A DNA stretch of 38,087 nucleotides. Source: Bradyrhizobium sp. (GTDB taxonomy: Bacteria > Pseudomonadota > Alphaproteobacteria > Rhizobiales > Xanthobacteraceae). Under the pieces are notes generated by a model, which ran no database searches, was not told the origin of the DNA, and saw nothing but the letters and a program-made list of their open reading frames with translations. The position numbers were made by a program, and so were the translations under genes. Positions 1 through 7,761 of the stretch are shown here, piece after piece. Position 1 is the first letter of the stretch. Each line of letters starts with the position of its first letter. The stretch is taken from positions 1-38,087 of the forward strand of contig NZ_JAUYAN010000132.1 of the NCBI RefSeq assembly GCF_030693485.1. The letters are read 5' to 3'.

Positions 1-46
1 CCGCTGCTGGCCATGAAAGCTGCTTGGCAGTTCCTCGGCAGTTGCC

Positions 47-169
47 TTGCTGCCCATGCTTCGAGACGCTCGCGTCGCTCGCTCCTCAGCATGAGGTTGT
101 TGTGTTTCAGCAAGTTAAACCTCATCCTGAGGAGGCCACGAAGTGGCCGTCTCGAAGGATGGGCAGCAA
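47..169. repeat. Inverted pair of REP-like palindromic elements
   Basis: Two related elements of about 50 bases lie head to head at 47-96 (plus) and 120-169 (minus), separated by 23 bases. Both read TTGCTGCCCAT, then CTTCGAGACG, a variable GC-rich palindromic core, then CTCCTCAG and ATGAGG. The cores differ in sequence but each can form its own stem (for example GGCCAC/GTGGCC at 134-149). This matches the style of the abundant intergenic palindromes of Bradyrhizobium and relatives; that attribution is from memory. The pair could fold into one large cruciform or hairpin. Confidence 0.8.
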
Positions 170-191
170 TACCGATTTATGATTCCAGTTA

Positions 192-356
192 CTAGGCCTT
201 GACGTCGACCCGGGCCTGCTGCTCGGCCTGCCGCTGAGCGTCGACAAGCGCCTGCACGTCGCTGTTGATGACCGTCGCCGGCGCTTTTGCGGTCTCGTCG
301 ATGACAAGCTGGATCTTGGCCTGCGTCACCGCGGCAGGCACGGGATAAATCACCAT
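192..356 (-). CDS. Small hypothetical protein, 54 aa
   Basis: A 54-codon ORF with ATG at 356 and TAG at 192-194. It is preceded by a strong ribosome-binding site (GGAGGG, about four bases upstream of ATG). The product starts MVIYPVPAAV and ends in an Ala/Gln-rich, probably helical tail (DAQRQAEQQARVDVKA). There is no signal peptide, membrane segment or recognisable domain. It stands alone, with REP elements downstream and a 340-base gap upstream. Good Shine-Dalgarno spacing and sensible amino-acid composition favour a real gene, but no function can be assigned. Confidence 0.55.
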   Translation of the reverse strand: MVIYPVPAAVTQAKIQLVIDETAKAPATVINSDVQALVDAQRQAEQQARVDVKA

Positions 357-697
357 GGCACCCTCCTGGACTTCACCAGACTGCCAGCGGGGCGTTTATG
401 ATTTGCAAATAGACTCGGTTAATGACGATTCTTTAACCAGTCATCCGGGCCGATTTCGTGGCCTCTGTTCGTTCTCCGTGAACAGAAAGAGTCCATGGGA
501 CCGCGCGAAAATACGCGAAAGCCGACCGGCCAGGCACGCCTGAAATTTCAGGCCCGTGAAACTTAAAGGCCCGGCGCACAAAAGCGCCTTGCGCGCGCCG
601 CTAAAACAGCAGAAGCCAACCAGTTCAGGGCCAGCCCTTGCCGCTTGCAGGTGCGTGTGCCCGTCCTAATGTCGATCCCCATTGAGGAGCCCGTGTG
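357..697. other. Divergent intergenic region with inverted repeat
   Basis: This 341-base gap separates the minus-strand 54-aa gene from the plus-strand winged-helix-like gene, so it should hold both promoters. The only clear structure is a perfect 6-bp inverted repeat, GGTTAA (417-422) and TTAACC (433-438), with a 10-base AT-rich spacer, which resembles an operator. The rest is GC-rich with no convincing ORF, tRNA or terminator. Confidence 0.4.
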
Positions 698-877
698 ATG
701 CTGAACGATCGCGAAAAGATTCTGACCGCGCTCCGCGAGAAGCCGCTCAAGATCTACGAAGTCATGAAACGCGCCAACCTTCCCAACGAGGAGGCCTGCC
801 AGTCGCTGTTGATGAAAATGCGGAGCGAAGGCGCGGTGAAGTTCGACATCCACAAGGGCCGATGGCTGATCGGGTGA
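698..877 (+). CDS. Small winged-helix-like protein, 59 aa
   Basis: The product starts MLNDREKILTALREKPLKIY and ends GAVKFDIHKGRWLIG. Predicted helices (DREKILTALRE, KIYEVMKRANL, EEACQSLLMKMRSEG) followed by a short beta-hairpin (VKFDIHKGRWLI) resemble a minimal winged helix-turn-helix. It is therefore likely a small DNA-binding or protein-interaction domain, inferred from pattern only. ATG at 698 is preferred because GAGGAG (683-688) lies nine bases upstream; an in-frame GTG at 695 is the alternative. It is monocistronic and converges on the next gene, with an inverted repeat overlapping its stop. The target is unknown. Confidence 0.75.
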   Translation: MLNDREKILTALREKPLKIYEVMKRANLPNEEACQSLLMKMRSEGAVKFDIHKGRWLIG

Positions 878-905
878 GCGACGAGACCGCAGGTACGGCT
901 CACCC
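872..905. terminator. Candidate bidirectional terminator hairpin
   Basis: A perfect 8-bp inverted repeat, GGGTGAGC (872-879) and GCTCACCC (898-905), spans the end of the plus-strand gene stopping at 877 and lies just before the stop of the converging gene at 913. The loop is 18 bases and there is no T tract, so it may be a transcript-end stabiliser rather than a Rho-independent terminator. Confidence 0.4.
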
Positions 906-912
906 GTGGCAT

Positions 913-1383
913 TCAGTCGTCGGCCTTCCCCACCTTGACCGTCCCGTCCGGCTGGACAAATACCTTCTCGACTTTCCCGAACAGATCTTCCGCTATCATG
1001 CCAAACCCGGCCCCGAAGCCGATCTCGAGAATGACGAGCCAGCGCCGGAGTTCAACGGTCGTCGGTCCGACTACAGCCGGGTAGCTAAAAACAAAAAATA
1101 GCAACGCTCCGCTAAACGCCAACGCTACCGTAGTGACAACGGCCACATAGTTCACACCTACCGGCTCGGCAGCAGCAATCATTGCCTTCCTGTTCTGGAC
1201 CGCTGACCGGACAACGGCAAGGAAAAATCCGGCGCTGACCGGAACAAGCAGTAAGGCCAGGTCAAGCCGCTCGGTCGCCACGGGGATGTAGCCGCTCTGC
1301 CAAACGACGATACCGAAGAAGGCCACGATGTGGGTCGCGAGGACAATAAGGCCCACAACAAGTCTCATCACTTCGATGTTCAA
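913..1383 (-). CDS. Four-helix inner-membrane protein, 156 aa, unknown function
   Basis: Three to four hydrophobic segments are visible: residues about 6-28 (LVVGLIVLATHIVAFFGIVV), 42-58, 76-104 (VNYVAVVTTVALAFSGALLFFVF) and possibly 113-128. A charged tail (GKVEKVFVQPDGTVKVGKADD) follows. The start is TTG at 1383; the strong Shine-Dalgarno AAGGGGGG ends four bases upstream and later GTG/ATG codons lie too far from it. It is the last gene of the six-gene minus-strand block and follows the 350-aa gene after 21 bases, so it is probably co-transcribed. No family recognised. Confidence 0.7.
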   Translation of the reverse strand: MNIEVMRLVVGLIVLATHIVAFFGIVVWQSGYIPVATERLDLALLLVPVSAGFFLAVVRSAVQNRKAMIAAAEPVGVNYVAVVTTVALAFSGALLFFVFSYPAVVGPTTVELRRWLVILEIGFGAGFGMIAEDLFGKVEKVFVQPDGTVKVGKADD

Positions 1384-1404
1384 ATGACCCCCCTTCCGGT
1401 CAGC

Positions 1405-2457
1405 TTAATTCGCGCGCGGCGCGCCGTATGATTTGACAAGAATCTTTGCCAAGTGGTCTCTCAGATCGATCTCTGCCTTCGAGTCCCACTCGATACGCTG
1501 AAAGCACTGGCTTCTTCCACTCTTGTCCGGATCGTCCGTCATCGGGCCGCCGCACACAGCCGTATCAAAGAGATAAACCCTTACCCGGGAACACTTGCCG
1601 CCACTCTCTTCCTCGAAATAGAGTTGGACATACGCTTTCCACCAGTGCCCGTCCTTGTAGAAGAAGTCGCGGCCAGAGTGACTTTTCAACTTCACCAGAA
1701 AGGTCTGGTGCTGCTCCGGCGAAACGTTTACTTCCCATTTCCCGGATTCTTGCAGAAGCTTCTCAAGCCCTTCGCTGATCTTATCGCAAAACTGCGTCTT
1801 GAAGGTGAAATCCTGATTGGGCGGCACGCCAGCTATCGTATGATAAATATTCCGTTTGAAAAGGTCGTCCACCGGCAGGTTGTCGTACGGAGCTTTATTT
1901 GCATGTCTTCTATCGTTCAAAGCCAGAGCTTCGACACTTCCCGGATAGTAGTCCTTCTCTGTCTTGAACTCAGCGTACTTCGCGGATGTGGCTGGCCCGC
2001 CGACGCCCACCCAAGACCCTGTTTTAGCGCTAAAGTGATATGAAAACTTCTGTACGGGGGCAATCGCAAGATCCGTTAAGGCCTTGCGAACAATTTCGAT
2101 ATCACAAGAGGTTTCCACTAGAGAGGGACATTTATCGTAATCCTCCCGTTCCCTTGCGATTTTTTTTGCGCGCTCCTCATCTTCAACACGATAAAATGAC
2201 AGCTCGATATTACCCGCTTCAACGACACTGCCTACCACAAGGCTGATAGCGCCATCCTGCCACAATGATCGAGTGTAGCCCTTCAATACGGACTTTGAGT
2301 ATGACCTAAGATACATAAACTCAGGCGCACCCTGAAATCGGAACACCGATTGTTCCCGGGCTGACACCGAGCTCATCAACAGTCCATATGAAAACATACA
2401 GATAGCTGTCCCTAACACCGCCACCCAAATGTTTCGCGGTATCCGCGATTCTCGCAT
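1405..2457 (-). CDS. Exported or membrane-anchored hypothetical protein, 350 aa
   Basis: The N-terminus has a charged start (MRESRIPRN) and a hydrophobic stretch (IWVAVLGTAICMFSYGLLMS) ending in SVSA, so it is a signal peptide or single membrane anchor. The rest looks periplasmic, with mixed alpha/beta character and several cysteines (CPSLVETSCDIE, FCDKI, KCSRVR, VCGG, CFQR) that may form disulfides. No catalytic motif is recognisable. ATG at 2457 has GGAG and AAAGG just upstream. It starts three bases after the stop of the 137-aa gene and is followed by the membrane protein after 21 bases, so it sits in one operon. Base composition is more AT-rich than the housekeeping genes to the right. 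Confidence 0.75.
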   Translation of the reverse strand: MRESRIPRNIWVAVLGTAICMFSYGLLMSSVSAREQSVFRFQGAPEFMYLRSYSKSVLKGYTRSLWQDGAISLVVGSVVEAGNIELSFYRVEDEERAKKIAREREDYDKCPSLVETSCDIEIVRKALTDLAIAPVQKFSYHFSAKTGSWVGVGGPATSAKYAEFKTEKDYYPGSVEALALNDRRHANKAPYDNLPVDDLFKRNIYHTIAGVPPNQDFTFKTQFCDKISEGLEKLLQESGKWEVNVSPEQHQTFLVKLKSHSGRDFFYKDGHWWKAYVQLYFEEESGGKCSRVRVYLFDTAVCGGPMTDDPDKSGRSQCFQRIEWDSKAEIDLRDHLAKILVKSYGAPRAN

Positions 2458-2460
2458 CCT

Positions 2461-2874
2461 TTACTCCGACAGAATGTTTTGAAGTTTAAGCGAAGTTGCT
2501 AGCGGAAGGGCAGCTGCGGAGCCATGAAGGGGCGGCGGGCTGGTCAGCAGCTTGTCACGCTCAGCGCCTTCGGCCTTACGGCGCTCGGCGCGTTCAAGGA
2601 TGCGTTGGGGGTTGCGACCGGAGCCGATCGCGGCAGCAACCGCTTCGGCTGTCTCGGGGTCGTACTGCTGCTCGATTTGCTTGTGGACCCGGCTGGCCTT
2701 CCAATGGCGACCGGCCTTCCATCCCCAGCAACCCCAGCTGGTGACCGACTTGATGATACCCAGTTCCTTCGAGATATCGAACGGACTACTCACGCAAACG
2801 CCCCACAACCCCAGGTAAGGGTCGCCGGGAACGATTCGCAAAACAACCTGAAAGTGTGCAACAGTTTCCAACAT
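2461..2874 (-). CDS. Hypothetical protein, 137 aa
   Basis: The N-terminal half is hydrophobic and Trp/Gly-rich (YLGLWGVCVSSPFDISKELG, SWGCWGWKAGRHWK). The C-terminal half is charged and helical (EQQYDPETAEAVAAAIGSGR, ILERAERRKAEGAERDKLL). No family is recognised. ATG at 2874 has only a distant GGAAGG. Support comes from operon position: the stop lies three bases before the 350-aa gene, and the C-terminal amino-acid usage looks natural. The 160-base gap upstream is the largest inside the block and could hold an internal promoter. The gene might be a remnant of a larger protein. Confidence 0.5.
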   Translation of the reverse strand: MLETVAHFQVVLRIVPGDPYLGLWGVCVSSPFDISKELGIIKSVTSWGCWGWKAGRHWKASRVHKQIEQQYDPETAEAVAAAIGSGRNPQRILERAERRKAEGAERDKLLTSPPPLHGSAAALPLATSLKLQNILSE

Positions 2875-3034
2875 AACAGCATGAGCCCCTTCCGAAGTCT
2901 TGCGGAAAGCATTCCTTATCCTTCGCCGATCCTCGGTAAACTAAGCCGGGAGGTCGACCACGCACCCCGACGTGAGTGCTCGCTTGGCTGGAGAACCTTT
3001 TAGTACCGTACAACCAAATCGATGCGGATTCTCA

Positions 3035-4279
3035 TTAATATTTGTAATTCAGCCGAATGACGTACTGATTGAGCCACGTCATCGTCTCCTTGTTCGTACC
3101 ACGCTCGTAGCCAATCGAAATCGAGGCGTCGCCGTCCGCGGTAATGTTGTAGGCTACCTCAGCAGCATACCTCGATATCGACTGCGACGAATAAGCGTCC
3201 CAATAACCCTGGTAGGTAAATACGGCGTTGAGCCGATTCTGCAGAAACTCAGGAACGACGAGGCTTGTCGGGAAGAAGAAGCCATACACTTGCACCGTGC
3301 CGCCCACCCATGCATACCGCCCGACCTGCAGGTCTGTAAAACCGATCTTGTCGACGCGTCTGGCATCGGCCTCAGCTTGAACCCGCCAATACCAATCGAA
3401 GTTAGGTGAAAGCAGCGTCGGTGAACCTCCGAGCCTGACCGCGTATTGCCAAGGCTCCCAAGACGCGGTTGCACCTTCAGACCGCGTTACGCCGCGAAAG
3501 TCGGTCTGATAATAGGGTGAGACCTTGAACGCCTGAAGATTGAACAATCCTCCGAAAATGTTCCACTGCGCGTCGAATCCTCCAGTCAGCGCACTTTTCT
3601 CCGACTTCTTCACCGGATCGTTGATGCTGCCTTGCGCCGATATCCATGGGGCGATCGCGAATGCCGAAAGATATGCCTGATCGATAGTATATCCCGGGGG
3701 ACGCTCAAGGCAGGGTTGCCGCCAACCCTCAGGCAGCACGGCGACCATTCCGTTTATCTTAGCCGTACGAACATGCTCCGCTTGATCCCCAGTATAACTA
3801 ATCGAAGCACCCTGTGCCTTCGAGCGGGCCGTGATGCCATACAGGAAGCTATCCATCCGATCGCGTCGTACAAAGATTGCCTGCGGCTTCTTGCACTCAT
3901 CTGGCAAGGCTTTCGGCGTTTGGACGAGATCCTCAAGCGGGATGCCGCCCCGCTTCGCATCATCGATCTCCTTCCCGATCGCGAACAACTTCTTCGGGTC
4001 CGTTACGGGCTTAGGAGGCGGCGTTTTCCCGCCGCCGTACCGGCTGTCAATGTCGGCGCGCAGTAACCGCAATTCCTCCGGATCGAGCCGGCCATTCGTG
4101 TTGGTATCATACTTGGCCAGAATCGGATCATCGCGATGGGCTGCATAAATGTCCCGCTCCGCCTTGTTCAGCGCCTCGTTTCTGTCTTGGTCGTAACGCC
4201 GCAGCTCTTCGAGCGTCAGAGCGTTGCCAATGCCAGGGAAAAACAAGAGCAGGACGACGATCGCAAATTTCGCACCCAT
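3035..4279 (-). CDS. EF-hand protein fused to an outer-membrane beta-barrel-like domain, 414 aa
   Basis: Residues 1-20 form a signal peptide (AIVVLLLFFPGIGNA). Two EF-hand loops follow at about residues 30-41 (DQDRNEALNKAE) and 58-69 (DTNTNGRLDPEE); the second has all canonical Ca2+ ligands. A Pro/Lys linker (GGGKTPPPKPVTDPK) leads to about 300 residues rich in alternating hydrophobic/polar strands with many Trp and Tyr. The protein ends VIRLNYKY, with the terminal aromatic residue typical of outer-membrane barrels. It is therefore probably a calcium-responsive outer-membrane protein with a periplasmic EF-hand module. ATG at 4279 has AGAGG six bases upstream. It is central in the six-gene block, nine bases after the Lys-rich gene. 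Domain calls are from sequence pattern. Confidence 0.8.
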   Translation of the reverse strand: MGAKFAIVVLLLFFPGIGNALTLEELRRYDQDRNEALNKAERDIYAAHRDDPILAKYDTNTNGRLDPEELRLLRADIDSRYGGGKTPPPKPVTDPKKLFAIGKEIDDAKRGGIPLEDLVQTPKALPDECKKPQAIFVRRDRMDSFLYGITARSKAQGASISYTGDQAEHVRTAKINGMVAVLPEGWRQPCLERPPGYTIDQAYLSAFAIAPWISAQGSINDPVKKSEKSALTGGFDAQWNIFGGLFNLQAFKVSPYYQTDFRGVTRSEGATASWEPWQYAVRLGGSPTLLSPNFDWYWRVQAEADARRVDKIGFTDLQVGRYAWVGGTVQVYGFFFPTSLVVPEFLQNRLNAVFTYQGYWDAYSSQSISRYAAEVAYNITADGDASISIGYERGTNKETMTWLNQYVIRLNYKY

Positions 4280-4288
4280 GTTCGCCTC

Positions 4289-4651
4289 TTAAGTCGCAGT
4301 AACTGTCCATCCGTTGCCCTGGAAGTTCTTAACAATGGCTCCCCCAAGGTCGCCCATGTTTTGAACATTCACCATGTCATTCGACTGAAGATCGAGATGA
4401 TACGGCTTGAATTGATCTGTGTGGTTTAGATGGTCTCCATAGGCGATGACGTTGGTGATGCCGTAGTCACTAGGCGGATCCGCAAGGTCCTTAATCGAAC
4501 GGCCCAGAACACTCACAAACAACGCATAGATTCTCGAAGCAGCTATTGCCTTAGCCGCGTGCGCGGCCCTGAACAGCCCACGCGGCTTCGGTGCGGCGCT
4601 TTTTTTTGCGGCTTTCTTTGCTTGTTTCTTTGCTGGTTTCCCCAATTTCAT
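4289..4651 (-). CDS. Lys/Ala-rich N-terminus hypothetical protein, 120 aa
   Basis: The first 25 residues (MKLGKPAKKQAKKAAKKSAA and onward) resemble the basic tails of bacterial histone-H1-like proteins. A helical stretch (ARAAHAAK-like to VSVLGRSIKDLA) and a mixed C-terminal domain (YGITNVIAYGDHLNHTDQ; NFQGNGWTVTAT) follow. The basic tail could bind nucleic acid, acidic polymer or membrane phospholipid; no signal peptide is evident. GGGGAG sits directly before ATG 4651. It lies between the 123-aa gene (gap 18) and the EF-hand gene (gap 9). No family recognised. Confidence 0.65.
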   Translation of the reverse strand: MKLGKPAKKQAKKAAKKSAAPKPRGLFRAAHAAKAIAASRIYALFVSVLGRSIKDLADPPSDYGITNVIAYGDHLNHTDQFKPYHLDLQSNDMVNVQNMGDLGGAIVKNFQGNGWTVTAT

Positions 4652-4669
4652 CTCCCCTGAGTTTTTAGA

Positions 4670-5041
4670 TTACGAACACTCGTTTCCGCTATTTGCCGGG
4701 CGCACCAGGCTTAGCTGGTTCAACGGCCCGCGTTTAGGACTGGCACACTGAGATTTGTTGACGTCGTAGGCTGTAGCGACGAACAGGACCGACGCACCAA
4801 GTGCTGACAGCATCTGCCTAGCCCTGGTTAGATCAACGATGGGATTCGCCGCGCTTTCGAGCAAGTTACTTATATCGACGCTAAAGAGGTTCTGCTGGGG
4901 CACAGCCGTCACGGTGCTTTGCATCGTCCCGCTAGCGTCATCCGTGGCCTTGAACTGCGTCGCTGCAAAGAAGACGAAGGCCAAGAACGAAATCCACGAC
5001 AAAACGGATGCGCTGCCTCGCACCGCAAAATCCAAACTCAT
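4670..5041 (-). CDS. Single-pass membrane hypothetical protein, 123 aa
   Basis: The first gene of the six-gene minus-strand block. The N-terminus carries a membrane segment (VLSWISFLAFVFFAATQF, residues about 14-31). A soluble middle part and a second shorter hydrophobic stretch (MLSALGASVLFVATAY) follow, then a tail with two cysteines (SQCASPKRG and NECS). ATG 5041 (MSLDF) is chosen; an in-frame TTG at 5053 would add four residues. Neither has a clear Shine-Dalgarno. No recognised domain. Context suggests an envelope function shared with the downstream EF-hand barrel protein. Confidence 0.6.
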   Translation of the reverse strand: MSLDFAVRGSASVLSWISFLAFVFFAATQFKATDDASGTMQSTVTAVPQQNLFSVDISNLLESAANPIVDLTRARQMLSALGASVLFVATAYDVNKSQCASPKRGPLNQLSLVRPANSGNECS

Positions 5042-5446
5042 TTCAAAACCCAAAATATGATTGGCCGCCGTCGACCGAACCTCAATTTAGTAAGTAAACT
5101 GTAATTCCAGTAGGATTGCAACCATTACGAGCGTCGTAAATTCGTCGGGGTTGATGAGCTGCCCTACTCTCAACTCTTGACTGAGAATCCTGCACTCAGA
5201 GTCGGCGCGGGGGCGAACGATCGCTCCCGCCCTCACCGACACCCGCGTAACCGCTTGCCGGCACTCGATGGTGCATGGCGACGATCATTTAAAACACACC
5301 ACTCACCCTACGTTGCTCCTTCAGGAGTTGGCAGCAACGCCGACATGACGCAAGATTCTCTAAATCTAAAAAACGCCCTTTTGCCGTATCAATATTGGGG
5401 CGAGTCGAAACAAACGACTGGCCGAAAGCGCCGGTAGTCCAATGAA
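5042..5446. other. Intergenic region upstream of the six-gene block
   Basis: This 405-base gap should contain the promoter of the minus-strand block near 5042-5130, which is locally AT-rich. A plus-strand ORF (5177-5437, 86 codons) can be read, but it has no ribosome-binding site and low-complexity composition, so I do not call it a gene. There is no tRNA, repeat or strong terminator; only a weak stem lies just past the end of the VWA gene. Confidence 0.35.
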
Positions 5447-6814
5447 TTACTGATACGCCGCCACAATATCCGACACCGCCCGCTCCAGCTGCTTCGCCGT
5501 CGAGCACTGGCGCACCACGGTGCAGAACGCCGAATATCGCGGCATTTCGGAATCGCCCCAGCCCCAGGCCATCCGCCCTTCCGGGTTGAGCCAGACCAGC
5601 CGCTTGGAGCGCTCGGAAATCGTGCGCAGGATGTCGGCGCGCGGATCGAGGTTGTTGGTGCGGGCGTCGCCGAGCACGATCACCGTGGTCTTCGGCGTCA
5701 CGCTGCGGAGAAAACTCTTTTCGAAATCCACGAACGAGCCGCCATAGTCGGACGACCCGAAGCCGACCTTCGACATGATCTCGCTCATCGCCTCCTCCGG
5801 CGATTTGGTGTCGAGGATGTCGGAGACCTCGATCAGGTGGCCGGAGAACGCAAACGAGCGCACGTCGTCCACCACCTCGTGCAGGCTGTGGATCAACAGC
5901 AGGAAGAAATCGGAGACCTGCGCCACCGATCCCGAGACATCGCAGATCGCCACGATTTTGGGCCTGTCACGATGCCGGCGCTTCCACGACGTGAGAAACG
6001 GCACGCCGCCCCAGGCGGCGTTGCGCCGCAACGTCTTTCGGGTGTCGAGATGGCCGCGCCGCTGCCGCTTGCGCGGCTTGGAGTAGCGCTCGCGCAGCCG
6101 CCGCGCGATGGCACGGATCAGGGCTTTCATCTGCTCGACCTGGCGGCGTTCGAGCCGGGCCAGCGGCGCGTTGCGCAGGATTTCGTTGCGCAGGTTCTCG
6201 GTTTCCTCGCGGCCGTAGAGCACCAGCGCCTGGTTGACGACCTCGCGCACGTTTTCGCGCAGCGCCTCGAGTGCCGCCGCCAGCCGTTCAGCGTCTCCGG
6301 GATTCGTCGCCGTCAGCGCGTCCAGATCGTCGCGCAGGCGCTCGATGCCGAGCGCTTCGAGTATCCGCGACGAGAAAATGCCACGCTGGGTAAAATAGCG
6401 GATGTCGGACAGCGAGGCGGCATTCGACGCTGCCGCCATCGCCGCGGCGATCGCGTTGCGGTCCCGCGACATCAGCATCTGCGCGAGATCGCCGAGCGCC
6501 GGGGCCGGGGTATCAGGATCGCCCGCCTCGTTCTCGCTGGGTGCCGAATCCGCGCCTTTGCTATCGGCGGCGTCCTCCGGCGCGGTTTCTTCCGGTACTT
6601 CCGGCTGGCTGAAGAACAAATCAAAACAGTCGCCAAGCGCCTGCTTTTCGTCCTGGCTCTTGGCCAGCGTCAGCAGCAGCGTGTCGCGCAGGATGCCGCG
6701 CTCGGCAAACCCGACATCGGCCACCGCCTTCATGGCATCGATACTTTCCGCAGGGCTTACCCGAACGCCGGCGCCACGCGCCGCCCGGAAGAAGCGATGC
6801 AGTTCCTCGCGCAT
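5447..6814 (-). CDS. CoxE-like VWA domain protein, 455 aa
   Basis: Member of the CoxE/VWA family that partners MoxR AAA+ ATPases in maturing or remodelling protein complexes. An N-terminal helical region (residues 1-75) is followed by an acidic, low-complexity linker (about 75-110: PEEAPED-type, Ala/Asp/Glu-rich), an Arg-rich middle and a C-terminal VWA domain. The MIDAS motif is DVSGS in VAICDVSGSVAQ, with the downstream acidic site in VIVLGDARTNN. The metal ion is probably Mg2+. The start at 6814 shares one base with the MoxR stop (TGATG), indicating translational coupling. Client unknown; no CO dehydrogenase genes are nearby, so it is not necessarily a Cox maturation factor. Confidence 0.93.
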   Translation of the reverse strand: MREELHRFFRAARGAGVRVSPAESIDAMKAVADVGFAERGILRDTLLLTLAKSQDEKQALGDCFDLFFSQPEVPEETAPEDAADSKGADSAPSENEAGDPDTPAPALGDLAQMLMSRDRNAIAAAMAAASNAASLSDIRYFTQRGIFSSRILEALGIERLRDDLDALTATNPGDAERLAAALEALRENVREVVNQALVLYGREETENLRNEILRNAPLARLERRQVEQMKALIRAIARRLRERYSKPRKRQRRGHLDTRKTLRRNAAWGGVPFLTSWKRRHRDRPKIVAICDVSGSVAQVSDFFLLLIHSLHEVVDDVRSFAFSGHLIEVSDILDTKSPEEAMSEIMSKVGFGSSDYGGSFVDFEKSFLRSVTPKTTVIVLGDARTNNLDPRADILRTISERSKRLVWLNPEGRMAWGWGDSEMPRYSAFCTVVRQCSTAKQLERAVSDIVAAYQ

Positions 6815-7761
6815 CAGCCGAACACGCCATGGCGGCCGGCCTTGGCGACGAAGCCCGACACCTGCGGTATCGTGGTTTCGATGTCGGCCTCGTATTTCAG
6901 CAGCACGTTGAGGGTGTCCTTGACGGTTTCATGATCGAGTTCCGAAGACTGCAGCAACACCAGCACGCGCGCCCAGTCGATGGTCTCGCTGACCGAGGGC
7001 AGCTTCTTCAGGTCGAGCGCGCGGACCTGGTTGATGAAGCCGACGATCTGCTTGCGCAAGGTCGCGGAGATGCCGGGGACGCGGCTCTCGACGATGCGTT
7101 CCTCCAGCTTCTGCTCGGGGAAGCCGATATGCAGATGCAGGCAGCGGCGCTTCAGGGCGTCCGAGAGGTCGCGCTCGCCATTGGAGGTCAGGATCACCGT
7201 CGGCTTGACGATCGCCGAGACGGTTCCGAGTTCCGGGATCGAGACCTGATAGTCGCTGAGGATCTCCAGCAGCAGGGATTCGAATTCGGCGTCCGACTTG
7301 TCGATCTCGTCGACCAGCAGAACGCAGCCCTTTTCCTGCTCCAGCGCCTGCAGCAGCGGGCGCGGCTCGACGAATTCCTTGGAGAAGAACACGTCGCCGA
7401 AATCGTGCAGCTTGCCGAGCGCTGCGGCCAGCGTGTCGGCGCCTCCCAGCACTTCGCCGAGCTTGTCCTTCAGGATCTGGGTGTAGAGCAGCTGCTTGGC
7501 GTATTTCCATTCATACAGCGCCTTGGCTTCATCGAGCCCCTCATAGCACTGCATGCGGATCATCTTCAGGCCACGCCACGCCGCCAGCGCTTTTGCGAGC
7601 TCGGTCTTGCCGACGCCGGCCGGGCCTTCCACCAGGATCGGTTTCTCGATCTTCTCCGCCAGATAGACCGCGGTTGCGATCTGCTTGCTGGCGATATAGC
7701 CGGCTGACGCCAGCCCGCGTGTGACGGCTTCGATCGAATCCGCCGGCAGTTGGGTATTCAT
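6814..7761 (-). CDS. MoxR-family AAA+ ATPase, 315 aa
   Basis: The AAA+ motifs are complete: Walker A GPAGVGKT (residues 46-53), Walker B VLLVDE (147-152), sensor-1 Asn in ILTSNGERDL and Arg-finger candidates in ALKRRC. MoxR ATPases act as ATP-driven chaperones together with VWA proteins such as the one directly downstream. The start overlaps the stop of the acyl-CoA dehydrogenase gene (ATGA) and the stop overlaps the CoxE-like start. The three genes thus form a coupled operon. The Shine-Dalgarno lies inside the end of the dehydrogenase gene and is weak, so expression probably depends on upstream translation. Confidence 0.96.
   Translation of the reverse strand: MNTQLPADSIEAVTRGLASAGYIASKQIATAVYLAEKIEKPILVEGPAGVGKTELAKALAAWRGLKMIRMQCYEGLDEAKALYEWKYAKQLLYTQILKDKLGEVLGGADTLAAALGKLHDFGDVFFSKEFVEPRPLLQALEQEKGCVLLVDEIDKSDAEFESLLLEILSDYQVSIPELGTVSAIVKPTVILTSNGERDLSDALKRRCLHLHIGFPEQKLEERIVESRVPGISATLRKQIVGFINQVRALDLKKLPSVSETIDWARVLVLLQSSELDHETVKDTLNVLLKYEADIETTIPQVSGFVAKAGRHGVFG

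Noticed and set aside
563..853. 96-codon minus-strand ORF
   Set aside because: Antisense to the better supported winged-helix-like gene.
2786..3013. 75-codon minus-strand ORF before the 137-aa gene
   Set aside because: Overlaps that gene in another frame and has no supporting signal.
5177..5437. 86-codon plus-strand ORF in the gap before the VWA gene
   Set aside because: No ribosome-binding site, unusual composition and no recognisable feature.
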